Shown here: positions 8,575 to 14,568 of the stretch, piece after piece
Layout of the letters: each line of letters starts with the position of its first letter
How positions within the stretch are numbered: the first letter of the stretch is position 1
NCBI GenBank assembly: GCA_045595745.1
Contig: JAZOBB010000126.1
Span: 1 to 19,943, forward strand
Direction: 5' to 3'
Length of the DNA: 19,943 nt
Origin: RGIG1666 sp045595745
Lineage (GTDB): Bacteria > Bacillota > Clostridia > UBA1381 > UBA9506
Made by a program: the position numbers and the translations under genes
The notes under the pieces: generated by a model
The model's database searches: none
What the model was told of the DNA's origin: nothing
The model's input: the letters and a program-made list of their open reading frames with translations, nothing else

Positions 8575-9726
8575 TTAATACGAAAAATCTTGGGGTCTTT
8601 TATCCGTTTTACCGAAATAGTACAAAATTGCATCAACTGTGCGGCGCGATGCATAGCCGTCGCCGTAAGGATTTACCGCGCGTGACATTTTTTCGTATTC
8701 TGCTTTGTTATCTAAAAGACTGTTTGCAAGTGATAAAATAGTTTCTTCATCGACACCTGCAATTTTAACTGTTCCCGCATCCACCGCCTCGGGACGTTCG
8801 GTTTCATTTCGTAAAACTAAAACCGGCTTTCCGAGCGACGGAGCTTCCTCCTGAAGTCCGCCCGAATCGGACATAACCATATAGCAACGTGCCATAAGAT
8901 TATGCAATTCTTCAACATCCATCGGGTCAATTAAATGTATTCTGTCGTGATCGCCTAAAATTTTAAACGCTACCTCGCGCACAGCAGGATTTAAATGCAC
9001 CGGATAAACAACCTCAACATCGGGGTGGCTGTCAACTGCACGTTTTATCGCTCTGCATATATTATGAAGAGGCTCGCCTAAATTTTCTCTTCTGTGTGCC
9101 GTTACCAAGATAATACGTTTGTTTTTATAGTCTAAGGTTTGTAAAAACTCGTTTGCAAACACATAATTTTCTTCAACTGTTGCACGTATTGCATCTATAA
9201 CCGTGTTACCCGTGATGTAGATAAGGTCTTCTGCTACCTGCTCACGCAAAAGATTTTGCTTGTTGTTCTTGGTCGGAGCAAAATATATATCCGTAAGAGC
9301 TGTTGTAAGCTTTCTGTTCATCTCTTCGGGGAAGGGCGAATATTTATCGTATGTTCTTAAGCCCGCCTCGACGTGACCTACCTTTGTTTTGCAGTAAAAT
9401 GCAGCCAATGCTCCTGCAAAGGTGGTTGAGGTATCGCCGTGAACCAAAACAATATCAGGCTCTACTTTTTTTATTACCTCTTCTAAGCCTGTAAGCGATT
9501 TTGAGGTAATTCCCGACAGAGTTTGTGCCTGCTGCATTATGTTTAAGTCATAATCGGGGGTTATTGAAAAACGTGCGAGCACCTGGTCGAGCATCTGTCT
9601 GTGCTGAGCGGTTACGCATACTATAGATTCTATTTCTTCTCTTGATTCAAGCTCTTTAACCAGCGGTGCCATTTTAATAGCCTCGGGTCTTGTGCCAAAT
9701 ACTGTCATTACCTTTAATTTATTCAT
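8575..9726 (-). CDS. wecB: UDP-N-acetylglucosamine 2-epimerase, non-hydrolysing
   Basis: Interconverts UDP-GlcNAc and UDP-ManNAc in the cytoplasm, supplying ManNAc for wall teichoic acid linkage units or other envelope polymers (WecB/MnaA family). From the ATG at 9724-9726, which has CGGAGG 6 nt upstream, it has 383 residues, the family length; an in-frame start 63 nt earlier is disfavoured. Motifs seen: GTRPEAIKMAPL at 11-22, VHGDTST (Asp98), GHVEAGLRT (Glu120), PFPEEMNRK (Glu134), TAHRRENLG (His211) and a late DSGGLQEEAPSLGKP. Asp98, Glu120 and Glu134 match the E. coli active-site residues with a shift of three. It lies directly after tagO in the same direction, which supports a shared wall-polymer role. 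Confidence 0.96.
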   Translation of the reverse strand: MNKLKVMTVFGTRPEAIKMAPLVKELESREEIESIVCVTAQHRQMLDQVLARFSITPDYDLNIMQQAQTLSGITSKSLTGLEEVIKKVEPDIVLVHGDTSTTFAGALAAFYCKTKVGHVEAGLRTYDKYSPFPEEMNRKLTTALTDIYFAPTKNNKQNLLREQVAEDLIYITGNTVIDAIRATVEENYVFANEFLQTLDYKNKRIILVTAHRRENLGEPLHNICRAIKRAVDSHPDVEVVYPVHLNPAVREVAFKILGDHDRIHLIDPMDVEELHNLMARCYMVMSDSGGLQEEAPSLGKPVLVLRNETERPEAVDAGTVKIAGVDEETILSLANSLLDNKAEYEKMSRAVNPYGDGYASRRTVDAILYYFGKTDKRPQDFSY

Positions 9727-9767
9727 AAGTTGCCTCCGAAATACTTTTGTTTTTAACAGGATATGTA

Positions 9768-9798
9768 AAAGAAGATATACGTTTTGCATATCTTCTTT
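9768..9798 (-). terminator. AT-rich hairpin between tagO and wecB
   Basis: A 13-bp stem (AAAGAAGATATAC at 9768-9780 with GCATATCTTCTTT at 9786-9798, one G-U pair) closes a 5-nt loop in the 81-nt gap between the two genes. There is no long T-run beyond the stem, so it looks more like an attenuator or RNA-processing hairpin than a full terminator. Confidence 0.45.
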
Positions 9799-9807
9799 GT
9801 AATTTTC

Positions 9808-10962
9808 TTAGTCCTCCCTACCTTCATTTGACCGCACGAAAACAACAGGCCCATCCGCTTGGCTTTCGTCGGTATTATTTAGTTTTTCTGTTTCTGTTTC
9901 GCTTTCGTTTGAATTAACGTGGTTTACAACCCCAACCGTGATAACCAAAAACAGCACCACGGATAAAATTAAAATCATAGCTCTGGTAATTCCCGAAAGC
10001 AGAATTACTATTCCGCTGATTGCAAGCATTAGAGATAAGCCGTACAAAATGATTACCGTTTTGCGATGCGAAAAGCCTTTATCTATTAAGCGATGATGTA
10101 GGTGCCCTCTGTCAGGCGTCATAATTCCCTGACCCTTTGCAAGTCTTCGTAAAATAGCAAAGGTTGTGTCGAAAATGGGCAAGCCTAAGGTGAGCAACGG
10201 AACCATAAACGCAACATATGTTTTAAACGGACCTTGAATTGATATGCAGGCTAATATGAATCCTAAAAATGTTGAGCCTGTGTCGCCCATAAATATTTTT
10301 GCGGGATTGAAGTTATACGGCAAAAATCCAAAGCAGGCACCTGCCAATGCCGCAGCTAAAACAAGCAGAGTTAAGCTTGTGTTATGCGAAATTAAAAGTA
10401 TAGACAAAAGCGCAACCGCCGCGATTGACGATACCCCGACAGCCAGACCGTCTAAGCCGTCAATTAAGTTTACCGCATTGGTAATGCCCACAATCCATAT
10501 AATACTTGCGCCGATTGACAGCCATTCGGGAAGTCTTATAAGCTCATCAGGCGAAAACGGATTTGAAATTGCAAAAACCCTGACGTTTAAAAAAACAGGA
10601 ATTGCCGCCGCTAAAATCTGAATAACAAATTTAAGCTTGGCAGGCAAAGGCTTTCTGTCATCAAAAATTCCTAAAACCGTTATAATTATGCTGCCGATAA
10701 GCATTCCTATTAATCCCCAGTTTATGCTGCCCGACGGCAGTGTAAACTCACTAAAGCACAGTACGGCAACTAAAAAGCCGTAAAATATGGCGAGTCCGCC
10801 CAAAAGCGGCATGGCTTTTTTATGCATACGCCGTTTGTCCTTAGGAACATCGACCGCACCTATTTTAAATGCCAGTTTTATTACTAGCGGCGTTGCGGCA
10901 TAAGAAATTATCAGTGCCACTATAAACGCAAACGTAATGTTTAATCCGCCGGTATTTGACAT
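9808..10962 (-). CDS. tagO: Undecaprenyl-phosphate GlcNAc-1-phosphate transferase (TagO/WecA/MraY family)
   Basis: Polytopic membrane enzyme that transfers a sugar-1-phosphate from a UDP-sugar to undecaprenyl phosphate, starting teichoic acid or related polymers. It has 384 residues with about ten to eleven hydrophobic helices. Conserved cytoplasmic motifs are seen: DVPKDKRRMHKK with PLLGGLAIF (38-60), the Mg-binding DD at 101-102, NAVNLIDGLDGLA at 162-174, KIFMGDTGSTFLG (222-234), and the HLHHRL motif at 287-292 typical of the TagO/WecA branch rather than MraY. The C-terminal ~35 residues are polar and cytoplasmic. The start at 10960-10962 has AAAGGAG about 9 nt upstream; an upstream in-frame ATG at 11007 lacks a ribosome-binding site. 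A perfect SigA promoter lies ~83 nt upstream. The exact sugar is inferred from the adjacent wecB. Confidence 0.94.
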   Translation of the reverse strand: MSNTGGLNITFAFIVALIISYAATPLVIKLAFKIGAVDVPKDKRRMHKKAMPLLGGLAIFYGFLVAVLCFSEFTLPSGSINWGLIGMLIGSIIITVLGIFDDRKPLPAKLKFVIQILAAAIPVFLNVRVFAISNPFSPDELIRLPEWLSIGASIIWIVGITNAVNLIDGLDGLAVGVSSIAAVALLSILLISHNTSLTLLVLAAALAGACFGFLPYNFNPAKIFMGDTGSTFLGFILACISIQGPFKTYVAFMVPLLTLGLPIFDTTFAILRRLAKGQGIMTPDRGHLHHRLIDKGFSHRKTVIILYGLSLMLAISGIVILLSGITRAMILILSVVLFLVITVGVVNHVNSNESETETEKLNNTDESQADGPVVFVRSNEGRED

Positions 10963-11051
10963 TAATATTTCACTCCTTTTATCTTGCAAAAAAGTAAAAA
11001 TTATCATTTTTATTTAAATACAATTCCAACATTTTATGAGTATTATACAAA

Positions 11052-11080
11052 ATTATACACCTAAATGTAAATTTTGTCAA
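11052..11080 (-). promoter_or_regulatory. Consensus SigA promoter for tagO (and probably wecB-ntp)
   Basis: On the minus strand TTGACA (11075-11080) and TATAAT (11052-11057) are exactly 17 nt apart, a perfect match to the vegetative consensus. Transcription should start near 11045, giving a leader of about 83 nt before tagO. A second TATAAT lies at 11042-11047 but lacks a matched -35. This is the only strong promoter I find for the minus-strand gene block. Confidence 0.85.
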
Positions 11081-11102
11081 TAAAAATGGCTATATTTTTA
11101 AT
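11074..11102 (+). promoter_or_regulatory. Candidate divergent promoter overlapping the tagO -35
   Basis: On the plus strand TTGTCA (11074-11079) and TTTAAT (11097-11102) are 17 nt apart, each one base from consensus. The -35 shares five positions with the tagO -35 on the other strand (TTGTCA/TTGACA symmetry), so the two promoters would compete. The only visible target is the terminator hairpin about 25 nt after the predicted start. Confidence 0.4.
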
Positions 11103-11129
11103 AAAGGACACCGCTGATAAATATAGTAA

Positions 11130-11165
11130 AACAGGCTGAAGCAAAATGCCTCAGCCTGTTTTTTG
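11130..11165 (+). terminator. Strong intrinsic terminator without an annotated gene
   Basis: AACAGGCTGA (11130-11139) pairs with TCAGCCTGTT (11151-11160); GCA/TGC pairs inside across one mismatch, with an AAA loop. A run of six T follows on the plus strand from 11159. On the minus strand the tail is only TTTT, so it works best for plus-strand transcripts, although it could also shield the tagO promoter from readthrough out of the upstream RNA gene. Confidence 0.75.
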
Positions 11166-11217
11166 TTTGTGTCGCAACAACAGATTTCGCAAGGTACACC
11201 ATTTTATATATAAAAAC

Positions 11218-11246
11218 AAAAAAGGTGCACCGAGAGCCGATGCACC
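11218..11246 (-). terminator. Intrinsic terminator of the structured RNA
   Basis: A 9-bp stem (11238-11246 with 11224-11232, including one G-U pair, loop 11233-11237) is followed on the minus strand by six T and then G and five T. This is a textbook Rho-independent terminator and fixes the transcript's direction. Confidence 0.85.
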
Positions 11247-11376
11247 GAAAAATGCACGACTCCTTGTTTGCGATACAAGTTTCAACAACTCAGTGAGCAT
11301 GTGAAAATAGAGTATGCATTTTTACCTAAAGACATAAAAATACATGCTTTCACTGAATTATTAACTTGTATCGCAA
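11218..11376 (-). ncRNA. Candidate structured small RNA (~160 nt, rod-like; possibly 6S RNA)
   Basis: No protein gene fits here, yet a complete transcription unit is visible on the minus strand. An extended -10 (TGGTATAAT) places the start near 11376. The 5' end pairs perfectly over 14 bp with an internal segment (11363-11376 with 11268-11281). Above it come a 6/8-nt internal loop, a 7-bp stem (11350-11356 with 11290-11296), a 2-nt bulge, a 6-bp stem (11342-11347 with 11297-11302), a 15-nt one-sided bulge, and a 7-bp apical stem (11335-11341 with 11318-11324). A separate terminator hairpin and T6 follow. The long rod with an asymmetric bulge and a short 3' tail recalls 6S RNA, but I cannot confirm conserved 6S positions and the length is on the short side. 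Alternatives are a novel sRNA or a palindromic mobile repeat. Confidence 0.6.
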
Positions 11377-11381
11377 GACAA

Positions 11382-11410
11382 ATTATACCATATAAAATAA
11401 TATAAATTAA
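11382..11410 (-). promoter_or_regulatory. Extended -10 promoter of the structured RNA
   Basis: TATAAT at 11382-11387 is preceded by TGG, giving the extended -10 motif TGnTATAAT. The -35 position with 17-nt spacing (11405-11410) reads TTAATT, a weak match, which is common when the -10 is extended. The predicted start lies at the base of the 14-bp closing stem. Confidence 0.65.
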
Positions 11411-11422
11411 GATATTGTTTTG

Positions 11423-11572
11423 TAAATTTTGGTTTAACTATAAGATATTCGCCAAACAACGTAGGGGCGGATGCCCACATCCGTCCGTTTCAAATTATGT
11501 ACATATGCGGGGCGATGTGGGCATCGCCCCCTACATTATAAATTTCCTCTTTGTAATATAAACCAAAATTTA
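11423..11572. repeat. 14-bp inverted repeats enclosing the first GTAGGGG element
   Basis: TAAATTTTGGTTTA at 11423-11436 is exactly repeated in inverted orientation at 11559-11572, with the GTAGGGG double hairpin in between. The arms are AT-rich, unlike the GC-rich core. The 150-bp unit may be a small non-autonomous element or a cruciform-forming spacer. I see no target-site duplication. Confidence 0.55.
11461..11534. repeat. GTAGGGG double-hairpin repeat, copy 1
   Basis: Two 27-nt arms in inverted orientation (11461-11487 and 11508-11534), each beginning or ending with GTAGGGG/CCCCTAC, flank a 20-nt spacer. Each arm is itself a 9-bp hairpin with a CCCA loop. Similar GTAGGGGCG palindromes are, to my knowledge, widespread intergenic repeats in Firmicutes; the family name is uncertain. 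It lies between the RNA gene and the ymdB promoter and contains no T-run. Confidence 0.8.
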
Positions 11573-11600
11573 TATTATAATAAGCCAAAACCCTCTATTC

Positions 11601-11629
11601 TTGACTTTTATTTTACTAAAAAGTATAAT
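11601..11629 (+). promoter_or_regulatory. SigA promoter for the ymdB operon
   Basis: TTGACT (11601-11606) and TATAAT (11624-11629) are 17 nt apart. The start would be near 11636, leaving a leader of about 25 nt with AAAGGA before the ymdB ATG. Confidence 0.85.
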
Positions 11630-11661
11630 ATATAAAAAAGAGATACAGAAAGGATATTCTT

Positions 11662-12441
11662 ATGAATATTTTAGCAATAGGCGACATTGTAGGCGATTCG
11701 GGAACTGATATGTTTTTAGACCATATCGACGAATTAAAAGAAAAATATAAGATTGATTTTTGCGTTGTAAACGGCGAAAATTCCTGCTCAAACAATGGCA
11801 TTACGCGAAGAAAGGCTGAAATGCTTTTATCTGGCGGTGCAGATGTGATAACACTTGGCAATCACAGCTTTCGTCAGAAAGATGCAGTGCATCTTTTAGT
11901 AAACAATGAATGTGTTGTAAGACCGATTAACTATCCTGAAGATACCCCCGGAAAAGGCTTTACGGTAGTTCAGAAAAACGGTAAAAAAATTGCTGTTATA
12001 AATGCCTTGGGCAGAATATATTTAGATTATTGCGACTGTCCGTTTAAAGAAGTCTTAAAAGCAGTTGAAAGCTTAAAGGCAGACATAATTTTAGTCGATT
12101 TTCACGCAGAGGCAACAAGCGAAAAAATATCTATGGGATATTATTTAGACGGCAAGGTTACCGCTGTTTTCGGCACTCACACACACGTGCAGACCGCAGA
12201 TAGCCGTGTTTTGCCAAAGGGCACGGGATATATAACCGATTTGGGCATGACAGGGCCTTATCATTCGTGCTTAGGCGTTCGAAAGGATATAACCATTAAA
12301 AGATTTTTAAGCTGTATTCCTCAGCGGTTTGAATTTGCTGACGGACCCTGCCAGCTTAACGGAGCGGTCTTTTGTGTAGATGACGAGACTAACCTGACCA
12401 CTAAGGTTATTCCCGTTGCAATATGGCCCGAGGTAAGATAA
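11662..12441 (+). CDS. ymdB: YmdB-type metallophosphoesterase (cyclic nucleotide phosphodiesterase)
   Basis: Binuclear-metal phosphoesterase of 259 residues. In Bacillus the family hydrolyses cyclic nucleotides and affects biofilm and motility gene expression. Metal ligands are visible in order: Asp8 (AIGDIVG), Glu39-Asn40 (VVNGENS), Asn67-His68 (TLGNHSF), His148 (VDFHAEATSEK), His173 and His175 (GTHTHVQTAD). Length is the family norm. The ATG follows AAAGGA, and a consensus promoter lies just upstream. In Bacillus ymdB lies beside rny near recA and cinA; here it keeps the cinA-recA neighbourhood but rny is absent from the window. The gap to the next gene is 20 nt. The substrate is inferred from the family only. 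Confidence 0.93.
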   Translation: MNILAIGDIVGDSGTDMFLDHIDELKEKYKIDFCVVNGENSCSNNGITRRKAEMLLSGGADVITLGNHSFRQKDAVHLLVNNECVVRPINYPEDTPGKGFTVVQKNGKKIAVINALGRIYLDYCDCPFKEVLKAVESLKADIILVDFHAEATSEKISMGYYLDGKVTAVFGTHTHVQTADSRVLPKGTGYITDLGMTGPYHSCLGVRKDITIKRFLSCIPQRFEFADGPCQLNGAVFCVDDETNLTTKVIPVAIWPEVR

Positions 12442-12461
12442 TTTGTTTGTGAGGATTTTAA

Positions 12462-13019
12462 ATGGATAAAAAAGAAATGCGAAAAAAATATCTCGGTTTG
12501 CGCAAGCAAATGCCCAAGGAAGAGCTGAGCTTAAAAAGCAAGCAGATTTTATCAGCTCTTTTATCGCTTGATGCAATTAAAAACGCAAAAACCGTAATGC
12601 TTTATATAAGCTATAACCAAGAGGTTGATACGCATCCGCTTATAAATGCTTTAAAGGATGCAGGAAAAAATGTATGTGCACCTCTTTGCGACACTAATTC
12701 CTGCGAAATGACAGCTTATTATATAGACGGTCTTAGCTCCTTAGTCAGCGGTGCTTATGGGATCTTAGAGCCAAAGCCCGAAAAAAAAGCAAACGAAGAA
12801 GACATTGATTGCGTACTTGTGCCGGGTTGCGTTTTTGGTCGGAACTTTGCCCGAATCGGCTACGGAAAAGGGTACTACGACAGGTTTTTGCCGAAAGCTA
12901 AAAATGCAGTAAAAATAGGTCTTTGCTATGATTTTTGTTTAGTAGATAGTGTTAAAGCCGACCGCTATGATGCATATGTTGATATTATAGTTACCGAAAA
13001 AGAGGTGCTCGTAAAATGA
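12462..13019 (+). CDS. 5-formyltetrahydrofolate cyclo-ligase
   Basis: Converts 5-formyl-THF to 5,10-methenyl-THF with ATP, recovering folate that would otherwise inhibit one-carbon enzymes; cytoplasmic. It has 185 residues, the usual size. The N terminus KKEMRKKYLGLRKQM carries the basic residues of the ATP site. VLVPGCVFGRNFARIGYG and GYGKGYYDRF (133-142) are the phosphate and substrate-binding signature. GAGGA precedes the ATG by 7 nt. The stop overlaps the next start (ATGA at 13016-13019), so it is translationally coupled to the LarC-like gene. The family is called MTHFS, fau or ygfA in different genomes, so no symbol is given. Confidence 0.94.
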   Translation: MDKKEMRKKYLGLRKQMPKEELSLKSKQILSALLSLDAIKNAKTVMLYISYNQEVDTHPLINALKDAGKNVCAPLCDTNSCEMTAYYIDGLSSLVSGAYGILEPKPEKKANEEDIDCVLVPGCVFGRNFARIGYGKGYYDRFLPKAKNAVKIGLCYDFCLVDSVKADRYDAYVDIIVTEKEVLVK

Positions 13020-13819
13020 ACATTTTATATTTTGACTGTATGTCGGGTATAAGCGGCGATATGGCAGTCGGTGCGTTTTTGGATATGGGAATTGACCCAA
13101 ACGGATTAGCTCGTGAATTATCTAAGTTAGAGCTTAATGCCGTTTATGATATCGAGGCAGAAAAAGTCGAAAAAAACGGTGTTCGTTCAACAGCATTCAA
13201 TATTTATGTTAATAAATCACTAAGTGTTTACGATTTTGAAGATACGGCACAGATAATTTTAAAGAGCAAGCTCGACAGCCGCGCTAAAAAAATGTCACTT
13301 TTAATATTAAAAAATTTTGCAGATGCAAAAGCACGTGTTTACGGCTCAACTAACGTATCGCTTAAAGGCGAGGATGCAGTTCGTGCCATTGTTAATATGG
13401 TATCTGCCGCAATTTGCATATCTATGCTTGGTGCCGACAAAATTATAAGCTCACCAATAACCGAAGGTTTAGGATATGCCATGACAGAAAGCGGTATTAT
13501 GAGAGTCCCGATACCTTGTGTTACCGAGATTTTGCGCAGTGTTGGTGCTCCGATTGAATTTTGCTCTGAAAAAACTCAGCTTATAACCCCTACGGGTGCT
13601 GCCATAATCTGCTCTTTGGCTCAGGGCTTTGACGAAATGCCGTCTATGACAGTAAGCGCAACAGGCTTTGGCGCAGGCAAAAAGGACTTAGATTCGCGGG
13701 CAAATATACTGCGGATTATAATGGGTAGAAACGAGCCCGTATTTTTTGAAGAAAGTATGTGCCTAATTAATGCTGACAGCACATTTTCTAAACCGGGATT
13801 TTTAAACTCTTGTAAATAA
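13016..13819 (+). CDS. LarC-like protein, N-terminal domain only, degenerate motif
   Basis: Resembles the LarC1 part of LarC, the enzyme that inserts nickel into the pyridinium cofactor of lactate racemase. The N terminus ILYFDCMSGISGDMAVGAFL, the central ISSPITEGLGYAMTESGIMRVPIP and the late LITPTGAAIICSL and GFGAGKKD all match the family. Two differences stand out. Full LarC is about 400 residues, but this protein stops at 267, where the C-terminal LarC2 (CTP-binding) domain should begin. And the family's HFHEVG-type motif is replaced by VSLKGEDAV at 114-122. No larA, larB or larE is nearby. It overlaps the folate gene by 4 nt and has GAGGTG 8-10 nt upstream, so it is expressed. It may have a new role or be a decaying paralogue. 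Confidence 0.8.
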   Translation: MNILYFDCMSGISGDMAVGAFLDMGIDPNGLARELSKLELNAVYDIEAEKVEKNGVRSTAFNIYVNKSLSVYDFEDTAQIILKSKLDSRAKKMSLLILKNFADAKARVYGSTNVSLKGEDAVRAIVNMVSAAICISMLGADKIISSPITEGLGYAMTESGIMRVPIPCVTEILRSVGAPIEFCSEKTQLITPTGAAIICSLAQGFDEMPSMTVSATGFGAGKKDLDSRANILRIIMGRNEPVFFEESMCLINADSTFSKPGFLNSCK

Positions 13820-13843
13820 AATATGAAATTTTTGTATGTTAAT

Positions 13844-13872
13844 TTGCTTTTAACAAAATGATATGATATACT
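13844..13872 (+). promoter_or_regulatory. Promoter for the small membrane protein gene
   Basis: TTGCTT (13844-13849) and TATACT (13867-13872) are 17 nt apart, in the 81-nt gap after the LarC-like gene. The predicted start near 13879 leaves a ~22-nt leader containing AGGAGGG. No terminator precedes it, so readthrough from the ymdB operon may add to expression. Confidence 0.7.
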
Positions 13873-13900
13873 AAACACAGAAATATTAGGAGGGATTTTT

Positions 13901-14428
13901 GTGGACGTATTTTTAGAATACTTATTAGAAAAAAAGAGCACACCGATGGATATGTTAAAAAAGCTTGGTGTAATTTTGGCGGCATTTGCTTTAATGATTG
14001 TTGTAATAAATGTGCTGGCTATGTTCGGTCCGCTTGTTACATCTTATATGCCGCTGTTTTTAGCAGGTATTGTTTATGCAGCATATATCGTTATGCGTAA
14101 TTTTAATCTTGAATATGAATATATATTTACAAACGGTGATTTGGATATTGATATAATTAAAAGCCGAAAGGTAAGAAAACGCCTTACAAATCTTCATACA
14201 AAACAGATTGAAATTATGGCAAGAAAAGATAACGATGTTTATAAGCGCGATTTTGAAAGCGATGCAATCGTTAAAAAATATGATGCGGTATATGACCAAT
14301 CAAAGGGCGATATTTTCTGCGTTATTTACAGTGTTGACGGTGTAAGAAGTATGCTGACCTTTCAGCCTCCCGAAAAATTGGCTGAAGCTATGAAGAAGAT
14401 GAATCCCAGAGCTGTAATACTTGACTGA
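13901..14428 (+). CDS. Small membrane protein with two N-terminal helices (possibly DUF6106 family)
   Basis: Function unknown. The protein has 175 residues from a GTG start that follows AGGAGGG by 5 nt. A short amphipathic N terminus (residues 1-20) is followed by two hydrophobic segments at about 22-43 and 47-65 with a tight turn, then roughly 110 polar residues on the same side of the membrane. The soluble part (YEYIFTNGDLDIDIIKSRKV… ) alternates short strands and ends in a helix, much like bacterial PH-type domains that follow paired helices. I believe it belongs to a clostridial DUF family (DUF6106), but that is from memory. It has its own promoter and lies between the LarC-like gene and a repeat-rich gap. 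Confidence 0.8.
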   Translation: MDVFLEYLLEKKSTPMDMLKKLGVILAAFALMIVVINVLAMFGPLVTSYMPLFLAGIVYAAYIVMRNFNLEYEYIFTNGDLDIDIIKSRKVRKRLTNLHTKQIEIMARKDNDVYKRDFESDAIVKKYDAVYDQSKGDIFCVIYSVDGVRSMLTFQPPEKLAEAMKKMNPRAVILD

Positions 14429-14447
14429 TAATAAATTTTACATTTTC

Positions 14448-14524
14448 GTAGGGGGCCGGCGTCCCCGACGGCCCGTTTAAATACGCACAAAACCTTCGGG
14501 CCGTCAGGGACGCCGGCCCCCTAC
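14448..14524. repeat. GTAGGGG double-hairpin repeat, copy 2
   Basis: Two 28-nt arms (14448-14475 and 14497-14524) are inverted copies matching at 27 of 28 positions, with a 21-nt spacer. Each arm can also fold alone: GGGCCG pairs with CGGCCC around a TCCC-type loop with one G-A mismatch. Ends GTAGGGG/CCCCTAC are shared with copy 1, but the stem sequence differs. It starts 20 bp after the membrane protein gene and has no T-run, so it is not an ordinary terminator. Confidence 0.85.
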
Positions 14525-14568
14525 AATGACTACTTTACTACCCAAGGGATAGGAAAAAAAGAGTCAGA

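Noticed and set aside
10963..11007. Upstream in-frame ATG for tagO at 11007
   Set aside because: It lacks a ribosome-binding site and adds a charged 15-residue extension; the internal ATG at 10962 has AAAGGAG at good spacing.
11204..11257. A 17-codon frame on the minus strand starting GTG, 2 nt after AAGGAG, inside the structured RNA
   Set aside because: Spacing to the start codon is too short, the frame runs straight through the terminator stem and T-run, and its three VH repeats are only the GTGCA repeats of the hairpin.
11268..11376. Reading the 14-bp paired ends as terminal inverted repeats of a MITE
   Set aside because: No target-site duplication is visible and the promoter and terminator positions fit a transcribed RNA better; kept as an alternative to be tested by copy number.
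13700..13900. Frameshifted LarC2 domain after the LarC-like gene
   Set aside because: No frame downstream encodes LarC2-type segments, and a promoter and a different gene start within 81 nt.
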